DNA of 64,000 nt from an uncultured Coprococcus sp. Lineage in GTDB: Bacteria; Bacillota; Clostridia; Lachnospirales; Lachnospiraceae. A program made the translations under genes and the position numbers. Location: the NCBI GenBank assembly GCA_934277375.1, contig CAKQTZ010000008.1, forward strand, positions 43,717 through 107,716. Direction: 5' to 3'. The notes under the pieces are model-generated. The model did no database searches, was not told the DNA's origin, and saw only the letters and a program-made list of their open reading frames with translations. This document shows positions 16,494-26,078 of the stretch, piece after piece; positions within the stretch are counted from its first letter, which is position 1; each line of letters begins with the position of its first letter.

Positions 16494-18485
16494 CTATAAA
16501 AAATCCTCAAACTCTATCTCGGATGGCAGTCTCAGATCGCCTCTCGGGCTGACCGACACGGTTCCGACCTTCACGCCGTCCGGCATACAGTTTCTCTTGA
16601 ACTGCTGGCGGAAGAATCTCGTGTAGAACACCTTCTGCCATTTGTCGATCTCGCTGTCTGAGAAGTTGTACTCGTCACTCTGTCTGACAGCCTCCTTGCA
16701 CAGCTCATTTACCTCCTCAGGAGACATGCCATATCGCAGTGTATAATATAAGAAGAAATCGTGCAGGATGTATGATCCCACGGTGTCCTCCGTCTTCTGC
16801 GCGATGGTTCCGTCCGGGTTCGGCGGAAGCAGCTCCGGGCTGACTGGTGTGTCTATGATATCATCTATGATCGGAGCGATGCCCTCGAATCCATCAATCT
16901 CCATGAAGTGTCCGACTTCGTTCACAAGTGAGCGCACCAGCGTCTTTGGTATACTTGTGTTCACCGCATACATGCTCATGTGGTCGCCGTTGTAGGTACA
17001 CCAGCCAAGTGCCAGCTCCGAGAGATCTCCGGTTCCGACCACGAAGCCGCCCTCCTTGTTGGCAACATCCATGAGTATCTGCGTTCTCTCCCTCGCCTGG
17101 CAGTTCTCGTAAGTTACGTCATGCACGCTCTCATCCTGTCCGATATCGGCAAAATGCTGTCTCACCGATGCGGCTATGCTTATCTCTCTGCTGTCGCAGC
17201 CGAGAAGTCTCATGAGCTCTGTGGAGTTGTTCTTCGTCCTGTTTGTCGTTCCAAATCCCGGCATGGTGATTCCCACAACCGTTGTGGATGGAAGTCCCGC
17301 ATTCTTCACCGCCTGGGCCGATACCAGCAGTGCAAGTGTGGAATCAAGTCCGCCTGACACTCCCACGACCACACATTTGCAGTGGGTCGCCTCTATCCTT
17401 CTCTGAAGTCCGGCAACCTGCATCTTGAATATGGCCATGCATCTCTCAAGCTTATTGCCCGATGGAACAAATGGTGTCATCTTCACCTTCATGAGCACAT
17501 TTCCCTTGTCCATCAGCGGGGTATCGCACACCACTGTCTCATACTTTCTGAATGCAAAGTCGCGCTTGCAATCGGCAAATGACTTGTTGGCTATCCTGTC
17601 GTGCCTTATCTTGGTGAGACTTATGTCCCTGATCAGCACGCCATCCTCAAATGGCTTTACCTCGCCGAGGAGCTTGCCGTTCTCGTACATCAGATTGTGG
17701 CCGGAAAATACCAGATCCGATGTGGACTCATACATTCCAGCCGACACATACACATACCCGCACAGGCAGTCCGACGACACACTTCCTATCAGTTTGTGCC
17801 TGTATGCAGCCTTTCCTATGACCTCATTTGACGCGGAAAGATTGAGTATGACTTCAGCTCCCGCCATGGCAAGAAGTCTTCCCGGCGAAACCGGAGTCCA
17901 TGCATCCTCACATATCTCTATGCCGAGCTTCACTCTCTGGTCTCCACTGCCCATCTCTATCAACACGTTGTTGCCGAAAAGTACCTCACTGCCAACTGCC
18001 CTATCTCTGGTGTCCTTTGAACCGGCATTATATTCCAGATCATCCCCGTCATCCTCCGGGTTCATGAGATTGACCATCACCGCATCATACTTTCTGGCAG
18101 AGAACCATCTCTTCTCGTAGAACTCGCCGTAGTTTGGAAGATAGGTCTTCGGCACTATAGCCATGACTCTTCCTCCCTGCAGGAATGCTGCACAGTTGAA
18201 CAGCTCTCCATCCACCTCAAATGGCAGGCCGACGACAAGTGCCGACTGCCCGGTACATGTAGCCATGGCAAGCTGGAGAAGTCCTCTCCTCGCACCATCT
18301 ATGAGTTTCCTGTTCTCGAACAGATCTGCACAGGTGTAACCTGTGATGGACAGCTCCGGTGTCACTATGACATCCGCCGCATCCTTGTACTCTTCATATA
18401 TATCCATTATCTCTCTGACATTGCCGCTGACACTTCCGATGTGAACCTTCGGTGTAACGGCTGCCACACGCAGCATATTCTTCAT
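16494..18485 (-). CDS. nadE: Glutamine-dependent NAD+ synthetase
   Basis: 663 residues, the length of the fused bacterial enzyme. The N-terminal glutaminase (nitrilase fold) has the triad Glu44 (TPELSITGYTC), Lys113 (VPKTYLPNYGEFYEKRWF) and Cys192 (GIEICEDAW). The C-terminal synthetase has the P-loop SGGLDST near 370 and GTGDLSELALGW. It makes NAD+ from deamido-NAD+, ATP and glutamine, the last step of NAD synthesis. The gene stands alone, and an 11-bp inverted repeat follows it. No NAD salvage gene adjoins. Confidence 0.95.
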   Translation of the reverse strand: MKNMLRVAAVTPKVHIGSVSGNVREIMDIYEEYKDAADVIVTPELSITGYTCADLFENRKLIDGARRGLLQLAMATCTGQSALVVGLPFEVDGELFNCAAFLQGGRVMAIVPKTYLPNYGEFYEKRWFSARKYDAVMVNLMNPEDDGDDLEYNAGSKDTRDRAVGSEVLFGNNVLIEMGSGDQRVKLGIEICEDAWTPVSPGRLLAMAGAEVILNLSASNEVIGKAAYRHKLIGSVSSDCLCGYVYVSAGMYESTSDLVFSGHNLMYENGKLLGEVKPFEDGVLIRDISLTKIRHDRIANKSFADCKRDFAFRKYETVVCDTPLMDKGNVLMKVKMTPFVPSGNKLERCMAIFKMQVAGLQRRIEATHCKCVVVGVSGGLDSTLALLVSAQAVKNAGLPSTTVVGITMPGFGTTNRTKNNSTELMRLLGCDSREISIAASVRQHFADIGQDESVHDVTYENCQARERTQILMDVANKEGGFVVGTGDLSELALGWCTYNGDHMSMYAVNTSIPKTLVRSLVNEVGHFMEIDGFEGIAPIIDDIIDTPVSPELLPPNPDGTIAQKTEDTVGSYILHDFFLYYTLRYGMSPEEVNELCKEAVRQSDEYNFSDSEIDKWQKVFYTRFFRQQFKRNCMPDGVKVGTVSVSPRGDLRLPSEIEFEDFL

Positions 18486-18586
18486 TGTTACCTCCCTGGA
18501 CTAGAACATCCATTAAACCAGATATCTCACTTTATCATTCATAGTAATTTATTGCAACGCCAACTTCCATTTTCTGTTCATGAAAA

Positions 18587-18620
18587 TAAAAGGCCTGATC
18601 CCATCCCTGGAATCAGCCCC
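18587..18620 (-). terminator. Terminator of the first LRR gene
   Basis: On the minus strand GGGGCTGATTCC pairs with GGATCAGGCC (18592-18620), with TTTTATTTTC after it. It lies 20 bases beyond the stop of the 18641-19870 gene. Confidence 0.75.
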
Positions 18621-18640
18621 TTTAGTTTTCTATATATGTC

Positions 18641-19870
18641 TTATTTTATAGCAACAATCTTTACTCTGCTGCCAAGACCGCACTTTTTGAACAGCTTTTT
18701 ATACTGTGTCAGTTTGTTTTTTGGTACTTTGATTACTGTCGATGAAGGAATCCCTTTAAATGTATTTTTGCTCAGGGTCTTATCCGTCATTCTTGTTGAC
18801 CTGATCGTCAGAGTTTTCAATCTTCTGCAGCCAGAAAATACTTCATCACCTAATGTTGATACTGTCGCTGCAAGATCCACATCATACACCTGCTTACATC
18901 TTGCAAATGCTCTATCTCCAATCCTGCGAATGTTCCTTCCAATCCTGATAGGACCACCATCATAATCTCTGCTGATCGTATGTCCAGCCAAAGCGCCATC
19001 GCCTATCGCTGTAACTGTATATGCCATGCCAAGATTTGTTTCGTAACCTACATATTCCCAATAATCCGCCGTCACCTCAGCATCGCCCATATCTACCAAT
19101 GTGACTGTCGGCTTCTTTTTGCTGGCATTCGTTATGCGATAACACTTATACACAGATCCGCCCAGGCTCTGCGTCATCTCTATCACATACTGTCCTTTTT
19201 TCAAAGGCTTGCATGAAATCTTCTTTACCTTGATTCCGCGATTGCCTTTACTGTCGATATAAGCCCGCTCTGAAACCATAAGTTTCTTAATCTTATTATT
19301 CTCGCAATTTACAGTGACAAGTTCTGCATTGGCCGACAGATCTAACTGTGTAAGACTATTAGCTCTGCAGTTGAGAGACTGTAATGGGCCAATCTTGCTC
19401 ACATCTATCTTCGTTAGCCTGTTATTGCTGCAATCAAGATCATATATTCTTTCATTCCTGCTGACATCCAGCTCAGATATTTTATTACCAGAGCAGTTGA
19501 GAACCACCAGTTTGCTGTTCTTTTTAAGATCCAGACCGGTAAGCTTGTTCCTGCTGCAGTCAAGAACTCTGAGTTCACCAAAATACTGTATGCCCTTCAG
19601 ATTTCCTATCTTTTTCCTTGATATATTAAGTTCTCTTACACTATATCTCTCAGACAGCTGAAGCTTTCCATCTTTATTCTTATCTACATTCTTTTTGATG
19701 TAATTCCTGAATGCCGCATCTGGAAATGTCTGAGTACTTATTGTTACTCCATCTGCCGCATAAGCTTTACAAGTGTTATTTGTACCAGCTGATCCTGCAA
19801 TTGCTGCAAATATAGACAAGCCACATATAACTACGATATGTCCTAACTTGTTTATAGTTTGCCTTCTCAT
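18641..19870 (-). CDS. Secreted Cys-type leucine-rich-repeat protein, short form, with BspA-like C-terminus
   Basis: 409 residues from ATG 19870 (GGAGGAGG upstream; the frame is open to 19894). Signal peptide at about 8-37. Then a single EF-hand-like loop (DKNKDGKLQLSE) preceded by FPDAAFRNYI, a stretch shared with the other two LRR proteins of this window. About five 21-residue repeats of the form L..LdCs.NkL..LDlskN follow, each with Cys at position 6. The C-terminal half is of LRR_5/BspA type (IGDGALAG, RRIGDRAFARC, TLGDEVFSGC). No wall anchor was seen. Surface binding or host interaction is an inference from the family. Confidence 0.75.
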   Translation of the reverse strand: MRRQTINKLGHIVVICGLSIFAAIAGSAGTNNTCKAYAADGVTISTQTFPDAAFRNYIKKNVDKNKDGKLQLSERYSVRELNISRKKIGNLKGIQYFGELRVLDCSRNKLTGLDLKKNSKLVVLNCSGNKISELDVSRNERIYDLDCSNNRLTKIDVSKIGPLQSLNCRANSLTQLDLSANAELVTVNCENNKIKKLMVSERAYIDSKGNRGIKVKKISCKPLKKGQYVIEMTQSLGGSVYKCYRITNASKKKPTVTLVDMGDAEVTADYWEYVGYETNLGMAYTVTAIGDGALAGHTISRDYDGGPIRIGRNIRRIGDRAFARCKQVYDVDLAATVSTLGDEVFSGCRRLKTLTIRSTRMTDKTLSKNTFKGIPSSTVIKVPKNKLTQYKKLFKKCGLGSRVKIVAIK

Positions 19871-19937
19871 AAATCCTCCTCCCTCTAACCTCATTAATTA
19901 ATATTGGTGGTATGAACGTACCATTATATACACGTTA

Positions 19938-20813
19938 TTACTTTCCAAGTGGCTTACCTGTAAGCTTTTCATATCCCTCAAGGTAGATGTCGATGGTCTT
20001 CTGAGCGACATCCTCTGGAAGCTTCCAACCCTTGTCAGGGTTAGCCTTCAGCCAGTCACGTGCGAACTGCTTGTCAAATGATGGCTGGCCATGACCTGGC
20101 TCATATACATCTGCAGGCCAGAATCTTGAGCTGTCTGGTGTGAGCATCTCATCACCGAGAACGATGTTGCCATTCTCATCAAGACCAAACTCAAACTTTG
20201 TATCTGCGATGATGATTCCTCTTGTAAGTGCGTACTCTGCACACTTCTTGTAAAGTGTGATAGTGTACTCCTTGAGCTTTGAAGCGTACTCCTCACCCTT
20301 GCCAGGGAAGTACTTCTCAAGGTGAGCAATGCTCTGCTCATATGATATATTCTCATCGTGATCGCCAATCTCGGCCTTTGTTGATGGTGTGTAGATAGGC
20401 TCAGGAAGCTTATCAGACTCCTTTAATCCCTCTGGGAGCTTGATTCCACATACTGTGCCGTTCTCCTTGTAGCTTGCCCAGCCGCTTCCTGTGATGTATC
20501 CACGAACGATACACTCGATTGGAAGCATCTCAAGCTTTCTGCACATCATGCTGTTGCCGTCGAACTTCTCCTGCTGGAAGAACTCTGGCATATCCTTTAC
20601 ATCAACTGAGATCATGTGGTTAGGAAGAATGTCCTGTGTCATGTCAAACCAGAACTTTGACATCTGTGTCAGAACTGTTCCCTTCTTGGAAATTACATTG
20701 TCGAGGATGACATCGAAGCAGCTTATACGGTCTGTAGCTACCATGATCAGGCTGTCTCCATTGTCATAAATCTCACGTACCTTACCTTCTTTGATTGGCT
20801 TTAATTCCTGCAT
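19938..20813 (-). CDS. purC: Phosphoribosylaminoimidazole-succinocarboxamide synthase (SAICAR synthetase)
   Basis: 291 residues. It has the ATP-grasp-like SAICAR synthetase motifs EGKVREIYD at the start, RISCFDVI, PIECIVRGYITGSGW and IIADTKFEFG, then DEMLTPDSSRFW. The enzyme joins CAIR and aspartate in de novo purine synthesis. The length and C-terminal YEKLTGKPL are of the larger (yeast/Clostridia) form. RBS AAGGAG. It stands alone, not in a pur operon, and diverges from nrdD. A weak promoter (TTGACA at 20894-20899, 17-base gap) lies upstream. Confidence 0.95.
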   Translation of the reverse strand: MQELKPIKEGKVREIYDNGDSLIMVATDRISCFDVILDNVISKKGTVLTQMSKFWFDMTQDILPNHMISVDVKDMPEFFQQEKFDGNSMMCRKLEMLPIECIVRGYITGSGWASYKENGTVCGIKLPEGLKESDKLPEPIYTPSTKAEIGDHDENISYEQSIAHLEKYFPGKGEEYASKLKEYTITLYKKCAEYALTRGIIIADTKFEFGLDENGNIVLGDEMLTPDSSRFWPADVYEPGHGQPSFDKQFARDWLKANPDKGWKLPEDVAQKTIDIYLEGYEKLTGKPLGK

Positions 20814-20991
20814 TTTTTTATCTCCTTGATATTTGTATTAATACCTGTTAGAAATTGTATTCATATAAGTGTGTATCACTTTTTATGGTTGCTTGTCAAG
20901 GCTTTGGCAGCCCTCAAAAATTTTTTCTCATAATTTGTCAAGGTTTATGCGCCCCACAGGATTTTTATTGTGTAAAAGCACATTTTTCATC

Positions 20992-21076
20992 TTTACAATA
21001 TGATTTGTGATGACTATAATAACAGAGCACAATATCTTGTGGGTGTTTCACATTATCTCCACCAAATATATTGTGT
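20992..21076 (+). promoter_or_regulatory. nrdD promoter with two NrdR boxes
   Basis: A good sigma-A promoter is present: TTTACA (20992-20997), 17 bases, TATAAT (21015-21020). Just downstream lie two copies of the NrdR box, CACAATATCTTGTG (21028-21041) and CCAAATATATTGTG (21062-21075), with centres 34 bp apart. NrdR is the ATP/dATP-sensing repressor of ribonucleotide reductase genes; boxes over the start site fit repression. Confidence 0.85.
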
Positions 21077-21103
21077 TTACATATTTTGAGGGAGGCTATT
21101 GCT

Positions 21104-23299
21104 GTGTCAGAGGAAGCTAAAACACACGTACATGTAATCAAAAGAAATGGTGAAGAGGTGACATTTGATCTGTCAAAGATAGAAAATGCCATCAGAGCTG
21201 CCAACAATGAAGTTGACAAGCTCCACCAGCTTAACGAATATCAGGTCCACGCCATCGCGGACAACCTGGAAAAACAGATAGAATCAATGTCCCACGCAGT
21301 TCACGTGGAGGACATTCAGGATATGGTCGAGACCGGCATCATGGAGATGAGAGGATACGAGGTCGCACAGAAGTATGTGCGTTACCGTTATAAGAGAGAG
21401 CTCGCACGTAAGTCCAACACCACGGACAACGGAATCCTTGCGCTCATAGACCATATGAACGAAGAAGTCAATCAGGAGAATTCCAACAAGAATCCGGTGA
21501 TCAACTCAACCCAGCGTGACTACATGGCCGGCGAGGTGTCCAAGGATCTTACCAAGAGAATGCTGCTGCCAGAGGATATCGTGGAGGCTCATGAGGCCGG
21601 AATCATACATTTCCATGATTCTGACTACTATGCTCAGAAGGAGCACAACTGCGACCTCATCAACCTTGAGGATATGCTGCAGAACGGAACAGTGATCAGT
21701 GAGACCATGATCGAGAAGCCACACAGCTTCTTCACAGCATGCAACGTCACCACGCAGATTGTGGCACAGGTTGCCAGCAACCAGTACGGCGGACAGACAT
21801 TTACCCTGTCCCATCTGGCGCCATTTGTGGATGTGAGCAGAAAAAAGCTCCGCGCACAGGTCATTGAGGAGCGCAAGGAGTGCGGAGAATCACTGGACGA
21901 CGCAATCATCGACAAGATTACAGAGAAGAGACTTCTGAACGAGGTCAAGAGTGGAATACAGACTATTCAGTACCAGCTCATCACCCTGATGACATGTAAC
22001 GGCCAGGCACCATTTGTCACCATGTTCATGTATCTGGATGAGGTTCCTGAGGGACAGACTAGAGATGACCTGGCACTCATCATAGAGGAAGTCCTGAATC
22101 AGAGGATCAAAGGAGTTAAGAACGAGAAGGGAATCTGGATCACTCCAGCATTTCCTAAGCTCATATATGTTCTGGACGAGGACAACATCACCACAGATTC
22201 CAAATACTGGTATCTGACCGAGCTTGCCGCCAAATGCACCGCAAAGCGTATGGTTCCTGACTATATCTCCGCCAAAGTCATGAAAGAGATGAAGGACGGC
22301 GATGTGTATCCATGCATGGGCTGCAGATCCTTTCCTACAAAGGAGGACGGCATCAGAAATCCTGACGGATCCCGCAAATATTACGGCAGATTCAATCAGG
22401 GAGTTGTCACCATAAACCTTGTGGATGTGGCATGTTCATCAGATGGAGATATGGATAAGTTCTGGGATATCCTTGAGGAGCGTCTGGAGCTGTGCCACAA
22501 GGCACTTCGCTGCAGACATGAGCGTCTGCTGGGTACAATCTCAGATGTTGCTCCTATACTGTGGCAGCACGGCGCACTGGCAAGACTGAAGAAGGGTGAG
22601 AAGATCGACAAGCTGCTCTTCGGCGGTTATTCAACCATCTCTCTGGGATATGCAGGTCTCTGCGAGATGTGCGTCCGCATGATCGGCAAAACACATACAT
22701 CCGAGGAAGGCAAGAAATTTGCCCTTGCAGTTATGCAGAAGCTCAACGACAAATGCGCTGAGTGGAAGGCTGCTGAGAATATCAGTTATTCCGTATACGG
22801 AACACCTATGGAGTCTACCACTTATAAATTTGCCAAGAATCTGCAGAAGCGTTTCGGAATCATCCCGGGCGTTACAGACAAGAATTACATAACCAACAGC
22901 TACCACGTACATGTAACCGAGCACATAGACGCCTTCAGCAAGCTGAAGTTCGAGTCTGAATTCCAGAAGCTGTCACCGGGAGGTGCCATCAGCTATGTCG
23001 AGGTTCCAAACCTCCAGAACAACATAGATGCGGTTCTTGAAGTCATGAAGTTCATATATGACAACATTCTCTACGCAGAGCTCAACACCAAGAGCGACTA
23101 CTGTGAGAAATGTGGCTATGACGGCGAGATCAAGATCGTGACAGATGATTATGGCAAGCTGGTGTGGGAGTGCCCTAACTGCGGCAACCGCGACCAGAGC
23201 ACTCTATTCGTTGCAAGGCGTACCTGCGGTTATATCGGAACCCAGTTCTGGAACCAGGGACGTACACAGGAGATCAAAGACCGAGTTCTTCACCTGTAA
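21104..23299 (+). CDS. nrdD: Anaerobic ribonucleoside-triphosphate reductase
   Basis: 731 residues from GTG 21104, chosen because GGGAGG lies 8 bases upstream; the frame is open back to 21071. An ATP-cone domain (about 8-95, HVIKRNGEEVTFDLSKIENAI) is followed by the glycyl-radical barrel. The C-terminus has the zinc site CEKCGYDG...CPNCGNRD and the radical loop RRTCGYIGTQFW, whose Gly carries the radical. It reduces NTPs to dNTPs without oxygen. It needs an activase (NrdG), which is not adjacent here: a terminator follows at once. Controlled by two NrdR boxes. Confidence 0.95.
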   Translation: MSEEAKTHVHVIKRNGEEVTFDLSKIENAIRAANNEVDKLHQLNEYQVHAIADNLEKQIESMSHAVHVEDIQDMVETGIMEMRGYEVAQKYVRYRYKRELARKSNTTDNGILALIDHMNEEVNQENSNKNPVINSTQRDYMAGEVSKDLTKRMLLPEDIVEAHEAGIIHFHDSDYYAQKEHNCDLINLEDMLQNGTVISETMIEKPHSFFTACNVTTQIVAQVASNQYGGQTFTLSHLAPFVDVSRKKLRAQVIEERKECGESLDDAIIDKITEKRLLNEVKSGIQTIQYQLITLMTCNGQAPFVTMFMYLDEVPEGQTRDDLALIIEEVLNQRIKGVKNEKGIWITPAFPKLIYVLDEDNITTDSKYWYLTELAAKCTAKRMVPDYISAKVMKEMKDGDVYPCMGCRSFPTKEDGIRNPDGSRKYYGRFNQGVVTINLVDVACSSDGDMDKFWDILEERLELCHKALRCRHERLLGTISDVAPILWQHGALARLKKGEKIDKLLFGGYSTISLGYAGLCEMCVRMIGKTHTSEEGKKFALAVMQKLNDKCAEWKAAENISYSVYGTPMESTTYKFAKNLQKRFGIIPGVTDKNYITNSYHVHVTEHIDAFSKLKFESEFQKLSPGGAISYVEVPNLQNNIDAVLEVMKFIYDNILYAELNTKSDYCEKCGYDGEIKIVTDDYGKLVWECPNCGNRDQSTLFVARRTCGYIGTQFWNQGRTQEIKDRVLHL

Positions 23300-23331
23300 G
23301 ATAGACTATATTCAAAAGAAATATTATTAAT

Positions 23332-23398
23332 AAAACCACAGGCAATCAAGTTGTTAATGAGCTTATCTCAAAAATCAACTGACTGCCTGTGGTTTTTA
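23332..23398 (+). terminator. Terminator of nrdD
   Basis: AAAACCACAGGCA (from 23332) pairs with TGCCTGTGGTTTT (23384-23396) as a 13-bp stem, followed by T. The long loop can form an inner AGTTG/CAACT stem. It also lies between the converging lipoprotein gene and nrdD. Confidence 0.85.
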
Positions 23399-23498
23399 TC
23401 ACTTTCATATTTAGTTAAATTTTAATTAGAATCTAGCCTGCCCTCATGTAGGCGGCATCATCAGCAAAATCCGGCTGATCTTAGATGTAACATTTCAT

Positions 23499-24938
23499 CT
23501 AAAAATCCTGCCACAGCTTCATCTTCTTGGCATTCTCTACCAGATCGATATAGCTTCCATCTATTGCGTTGATGCAGACGATCTGGGAGATCTCAGCTGA
23601 TGTATCTCCGCCTCTGAGCTCCTCGCTCTGTGTAAATACCCATGCCGGGATAAAGCACTTCTTGCCGGAATCGTCCACAGCAGCCACATATCTGAGCTCT
23701 GCCTTATTGAAATCAATCCTGCCATATCTTGTCTGATATTTCTCATAATATGCAGCAATGCTCTCATTTGCCTTTGAGATCATATCGTTCCAGTTCAGGA
23801 TATCAACATCCTCATCTTTAAATGAGGCCGAATCCGAATACAATGATGTATACATATACACGATGCCCTCATCGTTTACACATACGTGTGCAATATCATT
23901 TGTATCGTACATATATCCGTTCTGGTTCTGAAGGTTATCAACATTATAAAGCTCGTCTGATCTTATTGGAACGCCATTTATTGTACGGCTCATAGATACA
24001 TAATATCCATTTACCTCGCTCTTTTTCACATCACCGTTTTCTGCAGCCCATATTCTTACAAGTGGCTCCACATCTGTGCACTCCATGCCATCTATCCCTA
24101 CGCCTGAAAGGAAGTTCATTGCCTGGGATATGGCGTCATTTTCTGTCATCTTACACTCATTTGTCGCATCTGTAAGATCAACATCTGTGGCATTGCTGAC
24201 TCCGGTTACATATGTATAAGTAGCACCACTCACACCATCCAGAAGTTTGTTCTCCTCCGTCTCGGCCTGACTGAATGCCATGTACATTCCAGCGTCCACA
24301 TCATCATTACCGCTGTACATTGTGATTGCAACAGTATAATCCTTGTCGCCATACTTTCCTGTGTAAGCGCCGTATGGGTCGTCATAATTTTCAAGTGGAG
24401 GCAGAGTGTCCGGAGCATCCGCCATCTGTTTTTTATAAGACTCTATCTGCGAATCATACCATGAATCCGATGTATCATCGCCCTGGCTTGCCGCCTCCTC
24501 CTTGAACTTCTTCGTGTTCTCTATCATTTCCTTCAGCTCATCCTTGGTGGACACGCCGTCCTTTCGCACATATATGCCCTTGGATCTGTCAAGCAATCCC
24601 TCAACAATCTCCTGAATCCTCTTGGAATCAAGCTTTGCCGTTGTATAATACACCTTTTTCATTTTGTCTGAGTCCGGAACATCTATCGGATCTGCCGTGC
24701 ACCGGATCTCTGACAATCCGGATTTGCCAACGTCAAATGTCTCATCACATTTATCCGGCACTCCAAGAGCCTTCACAAGACCACTTTTGCCATTGTCCTC
24801 ACTTTCGCTGTATCCACTGGCTGATTCTCCATCTAATGTGTAATCCACCTTTTTATTTCCACATCCGGTCATCTGCATTGCCATCACTCCTACCAACATA
24901 CACGCTGCCATTCTTGTCACAAACCTTCTCTTTATCAT
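23499..24938 (-). CDS. Secreted lipoprotein of unknown function (DUF6034-like)
   Basis: 479 residues from ATG 24938, which has AAGGAGG about 8 bases upstream; the frame is open to 25019. Lipoprotein signal peptide: RRFVTRMAACMLVGVMAMQMTGC, with lipidated Cys26. The mature protein is acidic (YSESEDNGKSG, DDTSDSWYDSQ), without a recognised enzyme motif. It has several DG/GDKD turns and a C-terminal region with YVSMSRTINGVPIRSDE and FIPAWVFTQ that resembles lipoproteins grouped under DUF6034 in Lachnospiraceae; this family name is from memory. It would sit on the outer face of the membrane. Confidence 0.65.
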   Translation of the reverse strand: MIKRRFVTRMAACMLVGVMAMQMTGCGNKKVDYTLDGESASGYSESEDNGKSGLVKALGVPDKCDETFDVGKSGLSEIRCTADPIDVPDSDKMKKVYYTTAKLDSKRIQEIVEGLLDRSKGIYVRKDGVSTKDELKEMIENTKKFKEEAASQGDDTSDSWYDSQIESYKKQMADAPDTLPPLENYDDPYGAYTGKYGDKDYTVAITMYSGNDDVDAGMYMAFSQAETEENKLLDGVSGATYTYVTGVSNATDVDLTDATNECKMTENDAISQAMNFLSGVGIDGMECTDVEPLVRIWAAENGDVKKSEVNGYYVSMSRTINGVPIRSDELYNVDNLQNQNGYMYDTNDIAHVCVNDEGIVYMYTSLYSDSASFKDEDVDILNWNDMISKANESIAAYYEKYQTRYGRIDFNKAELRYVAAVDDSGKKCFIPAWVFTQSEELRGGDTSAEISQIVCINAIDGSYIDLVENAKKMKLWQDF

Positions 24939-25183
24939 TATATTTTCCTCCTTATAAATAAATACAAATATCACCACCATTGAAACACTTGATATCCGGC
25001 ACATTTTGCTGCCGTACACATATAAGACACTTCATATATCCCAATCATCACAAACTATTTTTAAATATTTCCTATACCCCTTTCTGATCTGCATTTGATT
25101 TTTCTCCCGCTTCTTCTTTAATTCTATGTCAGTATCACTTTAAGAAACAATTGCCCTGAGCTTTAAGAAATCTTTAAGATTAA

Positions 25184-25234
25184 AACAAAAGATCCCTTCC
25201 GGCCGGCATATCACTGCCACCCGGAAGGGATCTT
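25184..25234 (-). terminator. Terminator of the small membrane protein gene
   Basis: AAGATCCCTTCCGG (25189-25202) pairs with CCGGAAGGGATCTT (25221-25234), 14 bp, and TTTTGTTTT follows on the minus strand. It lies 20 bases after the 25254-25532 stop. Confidence 0.9.
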
Positions 25235-25253
25235 ACTGTAGTCATATTCTCTT

Positions 25254-25532
25254 CTAAACCTTCATAAACATAAGCACAAATATCACACCGGCCAGTGTTA
25301 ACACCGCCCCCACCAGAAATGCTATCTTGAACCACTTCTCATCGCCTGTTACACTGTCAAATGTGTCGTCCTCAACCTCCACAAAGCTTAGTGCTGTCAT
25401 GATCATGAGCCCAAGCCCAGTGAGCACAGCCGGAACGGCCGGAATCTTTATAGCCGGGATAACCCACAATATAAAATATACAATGTCACAGCCAAGGAAT
25501 ATAAATAATTTCTTTCCGTATTTTTTTAACAT
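25254..25532 (-). CDS. Small membrane protein, three spans, unknown function
   Basis: 92 residues: MLKKYGKKLFIFLGCDIVYFILW, a second hydrophobic stretch AVPAVLTGLGLMIMTAL and a third IAFLVGAVLTLAGVIFVLMF, separated by an acidic loop (EVEDDTFDSVTGDEKW). Not recognised. It lies 41 bases after the ThrE C-terminal-half gene and has its own strong terminator, so it may be the last gene of the exporter operon. Expression as a small accessory subunit is possible but not shown. Confidence 0.6.
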   Translation of the reverse strand: MLKKYGKKLFIFLGCDIVYFILWVIPAIKIPAVPAVLTGLGLMIMTALSFVEVEDDTFDSVTGDEKWFKIAFLVGAVLTLAGVIFVLMFMKV

Positions 25533-25573
25533 AACCCAATCTATCTCCTTTATAACACCTGTATCATAGCACC

Positions 25574-26020
25574 TTATCCATTTTTACTCAAGCTTCTGCT
25601 TTTCAGCCTCTTTACAATGTCATCACATCCACATACTGCACTTATACCTACAGCTATCCCAAGCACAAACAGCATAGTCGAATTGCCATATGATCTGGCA
25701 GCCTCCCAGTCGGAATCAAATGCAGCACTAAGAGTGTAATAAAGTGGTGCTCCCGGCAAAAGCGGGATAAGTCCGACTATCAGGTATTGATTTGCCGGAG
25801 CTTTCATAACCCTGGCCGCAATCTCCGCATATACAGCCGCCCACAGACTTGCCGCAAGGGATGGAACAAACACATCATCTATGATATTCCTGACAAGAAT
25901 ATATACTATCCATGTACACATACCATTTATCGCCGCTGGTATCACATTTCTCTTTCCCAGATTGAACATCAAGGCAAATCCAAGCGATCCCAGAAGCGCT
26001 GTGATTATCTGTACTGCCAT
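25574..26020 (-). CDS. Threonine/serine exporter family protein, C-terminal half (ThrE_2/DUF3815)
   Basis: 148 residues, about five membrane spans. Motifs of the ThrE C-terminal domain: RNVIPAAINGMCTWIVY, LGKRN and LIPLLPGAPLYYTL. Together with the gene at 26079-26891 it reconstitutes ThrE as two subunits, as with YjjB/YjjP in E. coli, known for succinate or threonine/serine export. The start follows GGAGGAATTCAGT. The two genes are 58 bases apart in the same direction, so one transcript is expected. Confidence 0.8.
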   Translation of the reverse strand: MAVQIITALLGSLGFALMFNLGKRNVIPAAINGMCTWIVYILVRNIIDDVFVPSLAASLWAAVYAEIAARVMKAPANQYLIVGLIPLLPGAPLYYTLSAAFDSDWEAARSYGNSTMLFVLGIAVGISAVCGCDDIVKRLKSRSLSKNG

Positions 26021-26078
26021 ACTGAATTCCTCCTATCGCCATCAGCGTATAGCTCTCAGTCTCCATTTTCTCCCATAG

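Noticed and set aside
23561..24418. Short minus-strand frames inside the lipoprotein gene
   Set aside because: Out-of-frame shadows of the lipoprotein gene, without start signals.
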